Assembly: GCA_021229015.1 (NCBI GenBank)
Contig: CM037782.1
Location: 57,471,518 to 57,535,517, forward strand
From: Solen grandis
Taxonomy: Eukaryota > Mollusca > Bivalvia > Adapedonta > Solenidae
DNA length: 64,000 bases
Reading direction: 5' to 3'
Shown here piece by piece: positions 23,402 through 34,331 of this stretch. The first letter of the stretch is position 1; each line of letters opens with the position of its first letter. The notes beneath the pieces are model-generated. The model saw only the letters and a program-made list of their open reading frames with translations. It was not told the origin of the DNA and searched no databases. Both the position numbers and the translations under genes were made by a program.

Positions 23402-23611
23402 CTATGTCTGTTCCTTGTGTAAGAAGTCATGTTTAACCCTGCGTGGAATAAAACTTAGTTCTTTAAGGCAGCATTGAAAACGTGACAACCGTTCAGGCTT
23501 CAAATGCCAGTGTGTTTCCTTGTCCAATCGAATATCGTGCTGCAATTGTTGTTGGCTTGACAACGTGAAACGGAGTGGACAGTCGCAGACCTTGATTGTA
23601 TTGCTGTCCAT
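23402..23611 (-). CDS. hypothetical ORF or first exon, 69 aa, minus strand
   Basis: An ATG in strong context (GGGAATGG) begins MDSNTIKVCDCPLRFTLSSQ, continues QQLQHDIRLDKETHWHLKPE and runs to a TAG at 23402. The composition is protein-like, with two Cys pairs (CDC, CC). A possible phase-0 donor AGG|GTTAAA at 23437 would remove the last 11 codons and could splice to the exon at 20220-20304, which starts in phase 0. That donor is weak, so it may instead be a single-exon small ORF. It lies antisense within the intron just before the plus-strand exon at 23777. Confidence 0.35.
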   Translation of the reverse strand: MDSNTIKVCDCPLRFTLSSQQQLQHDIRLDKETHWHLKPERLSRFQCCLKELSFIPRRVKHDFLHKEQT

Positions 23612-23776
23612 TCCCGATTGTCACTTCCAGGATTAAATACAGCGTTTTGTTTTTTGTGATTCATTTTCCCCGATACTTTGCTTAATTGACGGTTGTAGTG
23701 TATTAGATAATCTTTTAAGTGTATTTATCCTTTAGTTGTAGCTACACACACGCATTTGAGATGCTAACGAAAGGAG

Positions 23777-24241
23777 TTTAGGGGATATTTCCGAAAGTTT
23801 TTGGATAGAGAAGACAGAGAAGAATCACATCTTTGTTTACACCAATGACACTTGGGTGTTTGTAGAAAACACTAAGATGTTGTCGAAAGGGATTATGCAA
23901 GACAAATCAGAAATGAAGCAGTTTACAACTGCCACGGGATCTCCAATAACATATACAAGGTTTAAAAAACACAAAGGAATATATTATCCCATCGCAAGAA
24001 CTCATACGTGCTCCAAAAAGAAACCAAAACCGTTACCCCGTCATGTGTGCATTGTGTATTCCAAAATGTACGGTAGGGAAATGTATGGAAATATTGACAT
24101 ATGGCCCGATGAAGATATTAAAGCTAGACTGAAGGCAGAAAAAGCGTTTAAAGCATTGTTCAGTACTGAGACGGACATTCCATTGCTGGAGGGCGACGAT
24201 GTGTACGAGATCCAAGACCATGTTGATGACCAGCTTCAAAG
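23777..24241 (+). CDS. large internal exon of the unnamed phase-2 gene (155 codons)
   Basis: The frame is open from at least 23760 to a donor CTTCAAAG|GTATGG at 24241. It reads LGDISESFWIEKTEKNHIFV, then YTNDTWVFVENTKM, a Lys/Pro-rich stretch (CSKKKPKPLP), YSKMYGREMYGNIDIWPDED and a Lys/Ala-rich helix-like segment, ending EIQDHVDDQLQ. In-phase acceptors AAAG|GAG| at 23773 and 23776 form a NAGNAG pair; both leave phase 2 but the pyrimidine tract is weak, so the start is uncertain within about 15 bases. It ends two bases into a codon (AG), which the next exon completes with T (Ser). I do not recognise the family. Confidence 0.7.
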
Positions 24242-25807
24242 GTATGGTATATAATAAAAAGACTTTCCCTTTTGAAAGGATGATTTACAAGTAAAGTCCT
24301 CTCTTTTTTGTATTGTGTAATCTTCATAAAATATAGCGACACTATGCTTGCTATGTCATAAGAAAGCTGTAGTTCCTACTAAAAAATGAATCGTCATAAT
24401 TGACATATCGTCGTACATTTGGGTAAAAGGTCAACACTTATTTTACTCACTTATTAAATTTATGTCACCAGAACATGGTCTCCTTAAGACAATGATTTAA
24501 AAAAGAAATAAGCCTTCATGATGTGTTATATATTTTGTTTATGTTAAAATTTCAACGGAGTAGCTTTTGGTAAAGTGACTGCAAATGTTTAAACAGCAGC
24601 AGATGTTGTAATACAGATGGTGTTCCTACATTTATATACATGTACTTGTTTTCACTTTGAAAGGCAGATTCATCCATTGTGTTTCTCTGGTGACATAAGA
24701 TGGTACAGTATTGGTAGATAATTGAGTTCTTATCATATGCGGGGATCAAAGCTCAGAAATTATGAAAGTAAAAGAGAATCCGTAATGGTTTGTGTGGTCG
24801 ACATTCAGTGTCAGAGAAGTAAAAATAGAGAGTAGTTGACATTAAATGAATCTGTCCTCAAGAAGTCAACATGAGTCTACTGTTTCTATGTACAGATTAT
24901 ATACAGAAACATGTTCTCTATTGATCGACGTACGTCTGTTATCTGTGAGATGCTTTAACTCTGTCTGCCTGCTTGGGTTTTATCCTAGACCTAATTTTGT
25001 TCCAGTTTATGCCAGTAATTTCCAAATACATCAAGATACTTGTATGTTGAGATAAAACTGCATTCTTATAGCAAATATACATCAAAATGATTTTACTTTC
25101 TCCATTTCTTATCTTCCTTAAAGTAACACGTCAACTTACAATAAGAAATTGTGATAAATGATGGAAAAGTCTTGTAAGATTTTATCGATTTTATTTAATT
25201 GTATATATGCTGAAGGCAAAACAAGAAACGGATGATTTTATTTATTTTTTCCATATACTGGTAGCACGTTTAATCCAGTGTCCAAAATAAACTGTGAAAA
25301 AGCCGAATCTTTAAAGATTAATGTCAAAGTTTGAAGACTTAAGTAACAAATTTATGAGAAAATTTAATATTACAGATTTATGTGAACATTCTAAGAATCA
25401 CATTCTAGATGTATGCGTATATTTATTTTTTAACATTCGGATGACTTATGTTTTAAATCTTATGGTCTTTAGGGCAAAATGTTTGCTAAACTTAGTCTTA
25501 AAACAGTTCCATGTAGTATTGGATTACGATCTTGAACCAGGTTGAAAAAGACTTTGTTAGAGGATTTGATGCCAAAACATTTGCTTTTAGAAATGCGAAG
25601 ACTATGACATGCTACAACAAGTGTCTCGGGGAAGTCCTTTAGACTTAAGTCCTGCTCGTTAAAGTCATTCAAATTCGACTACTTGAGAATGAAATAAAAT
25701 TTAACACGATTTCGTGATGAGAACCCACCTTCCAAACGTGAATATAAGTAAAATGCACTTGTATATCGTCATCTGGTGAACCGCGGATGTATGTTTTGTT
25801 GAGGAGT
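24242..25807. other. intron, no further exon recognised
   Basis: AT-rich. Frames at 24552-24749, 24846-25055 and 25321-25545 have no splice context. No repeats are identified until the MITE at 25808. Confidence 0.4.
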
Positions 25808-26031
25808 TTAACCCTTTCCCTCATAGAGGACACCATGAAAAGACCTATGCGAACAGCATAAAACCAGATCAGCCTGCGAGTAACTAGCAGGCTGATCAGG
25901 TTTTCAGTGGTCTGGAAATGAGGATTTTGTAATTAAATATGGCAAGGTTTAACTGTGGTTTTCTGCAGATCAGGCTTTATGTGATACCTATTGAGGGCGT
26001 CAAAATGAGTCTATATGAGGGAAAGGGTTAA
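25808..26031 (+). mobile_element. TTAA-flanked hairpin MITE, copy 2 (internally deleted)
   Basis: Same ends as the other copies (CCCTTTCCCTCATAG... and ...TATGAGGGAAAGGG between TTAA sites). It has lost about 18 bp around the TATGCTGTTCGCTGCTCC segment, which shortens one arm of the central hairpin. The deletion arose after insertion or marks a subfamily. Confidence 0.9.
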
Positions 26032-26304
26032 AAGACCATCTGTAATAACTAAGGTGATTAAATGCGACGATGGCCATAAACACAACAATACATTCGGCGA
26101 TGATTTCCACTCAGTTGCTAGGTGTAAATGGACAAACACATCTCTGTCATACACCTCTTGATGTTCATCTTTCTCTGGCACACAAACAGTTTTCCAATTT
26201 TCAGTAATTTGGAAATTAGTGGTTCTCCATTTTACTAATTACGTTTCTTGAAACATCAACCATGTCATTAATCTCTGCCTATGTCGATAATCAAGTTTAC
26301 ATAC

Positions 26305-26481
26305 GAAGAAGATCAGACGGGTTCCTCGGTTGGCCTAATTTCAAGCTGCTCCAGGAAGCGCTGATGGTACATTTATTGTGAACACATTGTGTGGTAACAT
26401 ACTGCGTAGCCAGCACATCTGTAGTGTCTGTTGGAGAGGCATCTCCTTCATCTTCAGTCAAAACTCCATGAATCACTTTGC
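26305..26481 (-). CDS. possible minus-strand internal exon (59 codons, phase 1-1)
   Basis: On the minus strand GGATTGCAG is followed by an open frame KVIHGVLTEDEGDASPTDTT, then DVLATQYVTTQCVHNKC and SASWSSLKLGQPRNPSDLL. It ends at TTCTTC|GTATGT. Length 177 nt, phase 1 at both ends, better GC than the flanks and a non-repetitive peptide favour coding. The donor lacks the usual G at -1 and no partner exon was found. Alternatives are a pseudogene or chance frame. Confidence 0.3.
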
Positions 26482-28283
26482 CTGCAATCCTAGTTCATTT
26501 TCATCATTTTAATTGGTCGTGTTAGGTAGCTATTCCGTGGCTTTTAATGTCACTTTCATGAATGCATTTTTGTAAACAATTGTTGCCTAGCTCCAGTGCC
26601 AAAGTATTGTAGGTATGGCACTAGAAATACATCGTAAAAGTATTTGCCAGCAGGGATGCGGAATATATAAAACTTGTGATAGAAATCAGTACATCGTATA
26701 TAATATACACTCACACTTAAATGAAACGTGTGTGTGTGTGTCCTATTAATATTCCAAACCTTCTCCTAAGGCATGTCGTAAGCAGAGAATAGATAGTTTC
26801 GTCTTACAATAATGATCCTCCAAAGACAGTGAAGTGGATATTTAGTTTGTCTTTTTATAAATAGTTTGTTTCATATATTTCACAGATATATTCGTATCTG
26901 GTTAATGACCATAAGTAAACATTTCCAAGTCTGATAATTAAATAGCTTAATCCCCAGCCTGGCTAAACTGTTTTTCTCTCACTGGCCACAGATACGTCAT
27001 AAAATTTGTTTTCTGTTACAAATTACTTCTTAGCCTAGTGTTTGTCCATACGTTTTGCTTTCTCAAGATGAAGAAATTGCTGTGAATTACTCACAAGTGT
27101 TACATAGATATGTGGCCATATGAATGGAATGTGCATGAAGTTCCCGTTTACTCTAAGTAGTATACTTTGGGTATCTGGTATTTACACAACTCAAGCGTTA
27201 ATGACTGCTAATTACAAACTGACAAAAGAGGGTTATTGAGGGGTCAGGAGAACGAGGCAAGTCTGTGAAATGTGTTCCCTTTTTCTCTTTGATGTTCACT
27301 AGAACTGGGGAGAGTCAAATTGACTGGAATTATAGCCCGGTACATAATATTTTGTTCTATTCAACTCTAGTCACACATGATACGAAAACTGTAAACCAGC
27401 ACACGTCTCGCTGATAGGTGTGGTAAGAAACGTTCAAAACTGACCTTGACCTCTGTGATTTTTCATGTCCACAGTTTGAAAGAGGGAGTGAAGGCATATA
27501 GATCTGCCCTTATCCGTCTGGCCATACTTGTTAACTATAATAATGATGTCCACCAGCATAGCAAGTTGTGCACTTGATTTTAATCCAGTCATGAGTTATA
27601 CCACTGACCTGGTGAAGATAGCGCAAAGTGGGAGCATCCGAGTCCAGTGGACACAATTAGAATTTTGAATTGTCTAACATTTGACTAAATAAATTTAATG
27701 TACACATGCCTCATCGTTACCAGTTCATACAGGAACATGTGACATGGGAAATCTTACCGCGTTTAGATGGTCAGATATGTTGATAAACTACATTACAATA
27801 GAATACAATAAACTTAACATCTTTTTTATTATAGTTTAGAACCTTATTCCTTATAGGCGGCTAATTTCGTATCATACCCTGTATAGACCAACAAGGCTAG
27901 TTCAATATTTTATAAACTCTTCCCCGTCGAACATCAAAAGAAGTGCTTAACATTCACAACCGATTTTCATCGTACCACATTTACTTACCGCATTGAAAAA
28001 TAAGAAAATATTAAAATTGTATGTGATTGCTTTACACATCAAATTGTTTATCACTGATATTAAGAAGGCATCATCTCATAGAATTGGAACAGTCATAGAA
28101 AGTGGGAAATATTATCAGCTGATAAGCCGACTATCATAGGAAAGAAAGTACCACTGTTAAAAGAAAATGAGAATGTTTATTGAGTTTATCTTTTATACCA
28201 AGCAGAATCTAAATTAATTGTTCGTATAGTTTTCTTTTTTCTCAAGTAAACAATAGTTGCATAGTATTTTACAACATTTTTAG
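26482..28283. other. intron-like sequence, no confident gene
   Basis: A 41-codon ATG frame at about 27545-27670 (MMSTSIASCALDFNPVMSYT...) looks coding-like, but I cannot support it with splice sites or homology. The rest is AT-rich. Confidence 0.35.
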
Positions 28284-29052
28284 CTCGACTATTCGAAGAA
28301 TTTTGAGAGCTATCCTAGTCACTATGGCGTCGGCGTAACACTCAAGGTTAAGGTTTTGTATGCAAGTTTGTTTTTGTTGTTTTTTCTATCTTCTTATATC
28401 TCCTCAACCACTAAAGGTATTCACTTGAAATTTTACAAATTTATTTGGGGTCATAATTGTAGCTCACTGTCCAAGACCCATAGCTCTAGCATGAAATTTT
28501 ACTGAATTATTCCCCTTGGTGAACTTAAAATTCCTGGTTAAGATTATGCGTGCAAATTCAATCTCCGTAACCATAATAGGTATTCACTTGAAACATCACA
28601 AAGGTCATAATCATACACCACTTACCAAGACTCATAATCTAGCATGGCTTTTTACATAATTATTCTTCTTTGTGAACATAGAAATTTGTTAAGGTTATGC
28701 GTGTAAATTCAATCTCCACAACCACCAAAGATTTTCCCTTTAAACTTCACACTGGTCTTCAGGGGCATATTTGCACACCACTTACCAAGACCCATAACTG
28801 TAGTGGCGATTTTTTACGGAATTAGTCCCCTTTGTGGCCATATAAATACACCCATAAATATTTCAAAGTCATGTTATTGCTTTGATACTTTGTATACTTG
28901 TTCAGCAACTTAATTGCAATGAGTAGAAAAGAGCAGACACTATCATGTATTTTGACACATACATGGCCCTTACAAGATTCAGTCAGGCTTTTATATATAT
29001 ATATAAAGCACGGGAATAGTCGAGCGCGCTGTCTCCCTGGCAGCTCTTGTTA
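28284..29052. repeat. bivalve-type interspersed element, GCTCGACTATTC termini, 150-163-bp internal repeats
   Basis: It begins TTTTAGCTCGACTATTCGAAG and ends GGAATAGTCGAGCGCGCTG...CAGCTCTTGTT, so GCTCGACTATTC is inverted at the two ends. Between them three units, each starting near AACCAc(t/a)aaaGgtaTTCaCttgaAA and including CATAaCt...TAGCATG, begin at about 28406, 28569 and 28720. Known to me as a common bivalve repeat; no protein coded. Confidence 0.75.
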
Positions 29053-29982
29053 TCTATATTACACATTTAATTGACACACACACACACAAACACACACTGT
29101 TTGTATATGTATTATCCTCCTATAAAATATTTAACATTATTGTTCGTTTTTATTATTTCATATCAGTCGTTTTATTATTTCATATCAGTCGTTTTATTTC
29201 CTAAAATACCACTCTAGTCCTTATTCCTGTGAGAATTAGCAACCATGCTACAATTACAAATTTAGACATATCGATCGATTTAAAATTTCCTTTTTCATAT
29301 AGGCATACAAATCATTTTCAGGGAGTCGATAATATCGGTTTCTCGGAATAAACTTTATTCAGTAAGCATTAGATGCTCGTGAAATTGAAAACTTTCCTCC
29401 AAATTGACTTTCATGACAAATCTCTGAACTATTCAACTCAGTTCCTTAATTAGCACAGAACGCAAATGTATAGTGTCAAGAAGGCGATAAATGTCAGCAT
29501 ATTTTTCTAGAGACTTTTTTATATGATGACGAAAATAATCTATATGCAAAATGGTACAAAGAATTATCATTCCTGAAGAGTATTGCTTTAGTTTGTTGTT
29601 GTTGTTTCTATAAATTGCCTTTAATTTATTCCATGATTTTGGTGTTAAATTCTGGGACATAGATTTATTCGTGGTCAAATAATTCACATAGTGAAGTGGG
29701 GACTATACAGGTATCACATTCGTCACGTCCCGCCTTGTCCCATCAATGAGCCGCTCGGCACGTCATGCTATTTTTGGTACTGTTTGTCACGCCTCTAGAA
29801 TACCGCCAAACCGGAAGTCATAAATTACAGGTACAAAAGTGTGGACAACTAAGAGAATTTCGTCTTTTATCTTTATTGATTTTTGTCCTTTTTCCAACAT
29901 TGTTTTTGTGCGCTACATTCAAAGCTTTCACCTTTTATGATGGATGTTCCTGGTGGAGATCCGAAAGACATCTACGAGAATT
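29053..29982. other. no confident gene
   Basis: Contains a (CA)n tract at 29075-29095 and a two-copy 23-bp repeat (TATTTCATATCAGTCGTTTTAT, 29156-29200). The 84-aa minus frame at 29433-29687 is Asn/Lys-rich with no context. Not called. Confidence 0.4.
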
Positions 29983-30095
29983 TTAGGCCATCTCGTTCCA
30001 GCTCACTCTTGGCTTGATCCACTGTCTGTTTGCTGGTGATACCACCTTAATGGAAACACTTTCCACATCTTTCGATGGTAGGGACATTGCATCTC
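29983..30095 (-). CDS. possible 3'-terminal exon fragment, minus strand
   Basis: Minus-strand frame after AACCAG: DAMSLPSKDVESVSIKVVSP, then ANRQWIKPRVSWNEMA and TAA. The composition is protein-like. The upstream side, on the minus strand, is the minisatellite at 30096-30452, whose last unit supplies the putative acceptor. It may be a last exon whose intron was invaded by the array, or an exon relic. No homology is recognised. Confidence 0.25.
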
Positions 30096-30452
30096 CTGGT
30101 TCATAGGTTGTATAAAAACAGATAAAGACTGGTTTCATAGGTTGTATTAAACAGATAAAGACTGGTTCATAGGTTGTATTAAACAGATAAAGACTGGTTT
30201 ATAGGTTGTATTAAACAGATAAAGACTGGTTTATAGGTTGTATTAAACAATAAAGACTGGTTTATAGGTTGTATAACAGATAACTGGTTTATAGGTTGTA
30301 TAAACAGATAAAGACTGGTTCATAGGTTGTATAAAACAAATAAAGACTGGTTCATAGGTTGTATAAAAACAAATAAAGACTGGTTCATAGGTTGTATTAA
30401 ACAGATAAAGACTGGTTCATAGGTTGTATAAAACAGATAAAGACTGGTTCAT
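30096..30452. repeat. minisatellite, about 32-33-bp unit, 11 copies
   Basis: The unit CTGGTTCATAGGTTGTATTA-AACAGATAAAGA varies by A-run length and TTCATAGG/TTTATAGG. It ends 50 bp before the TIR of the hAT element. Confidence 0.95.
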
Positions 30453-30501
30453 CCTGTCACGTGACGCACTGGTCTACACTCACATTGCCTTAAGCTTGGT
30501 A

Positions 30502-33347
30502 CAGCGCCCCAGATAATTTTTTTAAAATAGGGTTTTTTCACTCATCTCATTTGATTAATAGGGTGATTTTGATTTTTTTTTTTCATTAAATAGGTGAAAA
30601 CTAAAATAACACTATTTCTTACCGGTTTCTTCCCCTTGACTACACTTTCTTCCTTGATTAGTCTTGTGGGTCCAATATCATACTGAATTCAAGTTTTATT
30701 TTTGATCCAGGTGTGAAATGAAAATAATAACAGTTCAACTGTCAAACTCATAACTGAATATAACATATATGTATATTTACAATTCCACTGAGAGTAATTA
30801 GCCTAACAACAATCTCCCTTTGAGAGACTGCCTGTAGCTGCCCTTTTCCTTGGTTTGTACTCCTGTATAAGTCTCCTCTTTCTCCTTTTCTTAGAATTAA
30901 GCCACAACCTACAAGCAGGTACTGGGTCATAGTCTTTTACACTTGGGCCACACAGAATGATATTCAGAAGGACATCTAGATTCTCACTCTTTAAAGAAGA
31001 TCTGAATCTGTTCTTAAGTCTATTTTGGAAACTAAATGTTCTTTCACATTCTACACTTGTTACCATCAGACAGAGAGCCACCTTTGCTAGAATTGCAATA
31101 TTTGGATACAAGTTGTGGTGCAGCAGAATCATTCTTTTGCATATTTCTTTAACTGTGAGCTTAGAAAAAGATCCCTTGACCATAGCACAAAAACCAGGCC
31201 TTTCTTTCACCAAGTCTGCTTTGTTGAGTACAGGGGCAATCACATTTACATTTTCACAGAGACCATCAATTTGTAAGTCACCTTCAGTAACTTTAACTTT
31301 TTTTTCAGTGCCATAGAAATCAGCCAGAAATTCAACTGCTTCTTTGCTTTCAGTTTCAGATGCATACTGCACTGTTATAGGCTCAAACAGATGTGCCATG
31401 TTCTCAAGAACCTTTGTGCTTTCTTTCAGGAATCTTTGTTTAATGTTCTTAGTGACATTTGTGATTTTAATTTTACATTCTCAAATTCTTGGTCTACACA
31501 TTTACTATAGTTTTTCAGATTTTCACCCATATATGATGCTTTGTTATCAGTTATGTCAATGGCTTGCCTTATCTCAACCAAGCATTCCCCATCACTGGAT
31601 TTCATGTCCTCTAACTTCCCCAATGTGCTGTCTACAACTGGTGGTATTTCACTGAATAACAAGTCCTGTTTCTGGAGGTGGCAGGAAAGATCAGCTAGTT
31701 CAGTGTGGATGTCTAGCATAAAAGCAATCAAAAGTGCAACTTTATAATTTGAAAAGTACTTATGAAGGCTCTTAGCAGTAGCATTTTTGTCATTTGCAAA
31801 CTTTGAAAGTGTTGCCAACACTGATCCATAACACATGTAAACTGCATTGACTGCATTTTTCAATCCGAGCCAACGGATAGAGTGAGGTTCCTTTATTGCC
31901 AGTTTTGGTTCATTAAGAATTTCCTGGATAGATTTCAATGTAGTTGTTCTTACAGATGAAGCACTCATAAAATGATAAAGTGCACTAAATTTATCTCTGA
32001 ACTTTTGAAGGATTTCATTCTTTTTTATAGAATCTGTTATGGCAAGATTCAGTCTATGCGCAAAACAATGTGTCTGAATGGCAAAAGGTGTATACTTAGC
32101 TTGCATCTGCACACCAACACCTGCCTTTCTGCCTAACATTACACTTGCCCCATCAGTTGCTAGAGACACACAGCGAGAAATATCAACCCCCAATTCTTTT
32201 AGACAGTTATATGTGGCATTAACTATAGAAGTAGCACAACCATCTTGTAAACTTACATTTGCTAGGTTTTTTGTCACTGGCTCTCCGTGCTTTACATACC
32301 GAATGCACACAGCTAGATGCTTCTGAACTGAAATGTCTGTGCTCTCGTCTAACATTAAAGAAAAAAAATCTGACTCATTAATGTCTTGGACAATTGATTT
32401 TTTCAATACTGTTGAAATGCACTGTTGTATTTCACTGATAGTTGTCCAACTTAAATTCTTATATGGCATATCAAGCTTGTTCAATTATTACATACGTTTA
32501 TCATTTTCTGCAGTTTCACCACAGTCAAAGATAACGTTTTTATTCACGAAAAGCTTTTCTGCGCTAATATGGTCTTTGGATTCATTGTGTCTTTCCACAG
32601 ACGATCTCTGTATGTTTGGAGTACCATCATCAGACCAAACATTTTTCATTTTAAATTGTGAACAATAGATACATTTTAGACGCTTTTCTCCGTCATCATT
32701 ATCCACCACGGATAACCATGGAAAAGATTTTTTCCACGAATCGTAGGTTTTATTAGTAATGTTATTGCCATCGTGTTTTTTACCTGATTGTTTCACAGAT
32801 TCTACTTGATCTACGGCATTAAAAACGGTTTCTAAAATGATTGAGGAGACAATAGATTTCGCAGATTGATCGGTACCCTTGTCTGGTTGGAAAAAACTCA
32901 ATATCGTCGAACGATTCAATGTTGAACGTGAATTTGTTACCGGCTTTCTTCCTCTCCTCGACATTTTTGTGTCGTCGTAAACATGCTTTTCTCCAAGCCC
33001 ACTGGGAGTGATCTCCCTTGCTGCGCTGCGCTTCGGACCAATCACAGCCGCAAATAATTACCACGCGTCCATGGTATGTATCATGTGACAATCAATTTTC
33101 AAAAAAAAAATTCAGAGCGCGAGCGGAACAAGGGAGATTACTAATCGGAGTTTTATTCTCTACAACTTCCGGGGAGACTGGAGTTTATTTTCACAGGTTG
33201 ATTATTCAATTACGCACGAGCTTAAGATGCAAATGCGTGATGGTTAAATTTGTTGCGTATTTGATACGCATGTTAATGAAATTATTTGCGTTTTTGGCTA
33301 TTTCAATTGGGTGAAATACGCAGATACGCAGCTTATCTGGGGCGCTG
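30502..33347 (-). mobile_element. near-complete hAT transposon with 15-bp TIRs and 6-bp TSD
   Basis: Perfect inverted ends CAGCGCCCCAGATAA at 30502-30516 and 33333-33347 enclose 2846 bp. The flanks carry TTGGTA directly outside both ends (30496-30501, 33348-33353). The CAG start is typical of hAT. The canonical hAT TSD is 8 bp; here the outer bases differ, so this is either a 6-bp-TSD subgroup or a mutated 8-bp site. Subterminal TACGCA repeats (33254-33332) may be transposase binding sites. One transposase gene lies on the minus strand. Confidence 0.9.
30803..32964 (-). pseudogene. hAT transposase (ZNF862/KIAA1586-like), one double stop and one frameshift
   Basis: The ATG at 32964 (MSRRGRKPV) is the best start; longer frames begin at non-ATG codons. 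In order: STILSFF, resembling a PCNA-binding box; a TTF/BED-type zinc finger (FPWLSV, CIYC, H-x4-H about residues 95-140); then TAATAA at 32485-32490, two in-frame stops. The same frame resumes with LNKLDMPYKNLSWTT, LMLDESTDIS (first acidic residue region), SLATDGASVMLG (second), HCFAHRLNLA and SIRWLG. Near 31466-31476 one extra base shifts the frame. The next frame carries the C-terminal dimerisation region (YPNIAILAKVALCLMVTSVE, CERTFSFQNRLK). No intron sites explain either break. Few lesions imply recent activity or assembly errors. Confidence 0.9.
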
Positions 33348-33353
33348 TTGGTA

Positions 33354-34089
33354 ACTATTGTTGATAATCCCATCACATTTTGGGTCACGATTTTTCAAGA
33401 TACGACCAAGCAGCAGACAAGTGCAGATAACTGTGTCAGGGATATTGCAGAAATTGTAACCCCTTTCAAAGAGGTGCTCTAGTTTCACTTACGGCATTTT
33501 TTTTTTTGGCCACACGTGAAATATAATGTGATCTCACTCTGCAATAAACAAATCACCTCCATGTATAAACTTGTGTTTTATACACGATTTCTGATAAGCG
33601 TCGTTGCTATATCATCTTGATCGCATTTTCCCAAATTTACTCATTTAAATTTCGTGGGACACTAATTTTGAGTTGAGTGTTTCATCCACGATTATAAACC
33701 CCTACGAAAATCGATTTTACGTTATTTAGATCATAAATCCGCGAAAAAATGGACCTATGAAATTCCCCAAAGTACATAATCCACGAAGTTGAATAAATGA
33801 TATATCAGTACGTGTTATTGTTAAACATTCGCTTCAACAAGGGAAAAACATTGTTTTAAAAAATATATTTAGCAGTTAACAGGAAATACTCTAGACTTTC
33901 TTTCGAAAAGTATTATGTCTTTGAAAGTGTACATACGTATACTACTTCTCATTACGTTTTATTTTAATAACTAACTTTCGAAATGTCCCATGGCCGAGAA
34001 AGCCTTATAATAGGCATTTATCTGATGATACAATAATTACATCAATTAGTATCAATGATAATAGCCTTTCTAACCTTATTTATTACCAG
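33354..34089. other. no recognised gene
   Basis: AT-rich flank of the hAT insertion. No open frame or repeat is supported. Confidence 0.4.
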
Positions 34090-34331
34090 TTAACCCTTTC
34101 CCTCATAGGGGACACCATGAAAAGACCTATGCGAACAGCATAAAACCAGATCAGCCTGCGAGTAACTCGCAGGCTGATCAGGTTTTATGCTGTTCGCTGC
34201 TCCTCAGTGGTCTGGAAATGAGGATTTTGTAATTAAATTTGGTAAGGTTTAACTGTGGTTTTCTGCAGATCAGGCTTTATGTGATACCTATTGAGGGCGT
34301 CAAAATGAGTCTATATGAGGGAAAGGGTTAA
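34090..34331 (+). mobile_element. TTAA-flanked hairpin MITE, copy 3
   Basis: Full 242-bp copy. Outer TIR CCCTTTCCCTCATA within TTAA, central near-perfect palindrome (GCGAACAGCATAAAACC ... GTTTTATGCTGTTCGC) of about 67 bp centred on GAGTAACTC, then an asymmetric right half containing TTTGGTAAGGTTTAACTGTGG. Almost identical to copy 4. Confidence 0.95.
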
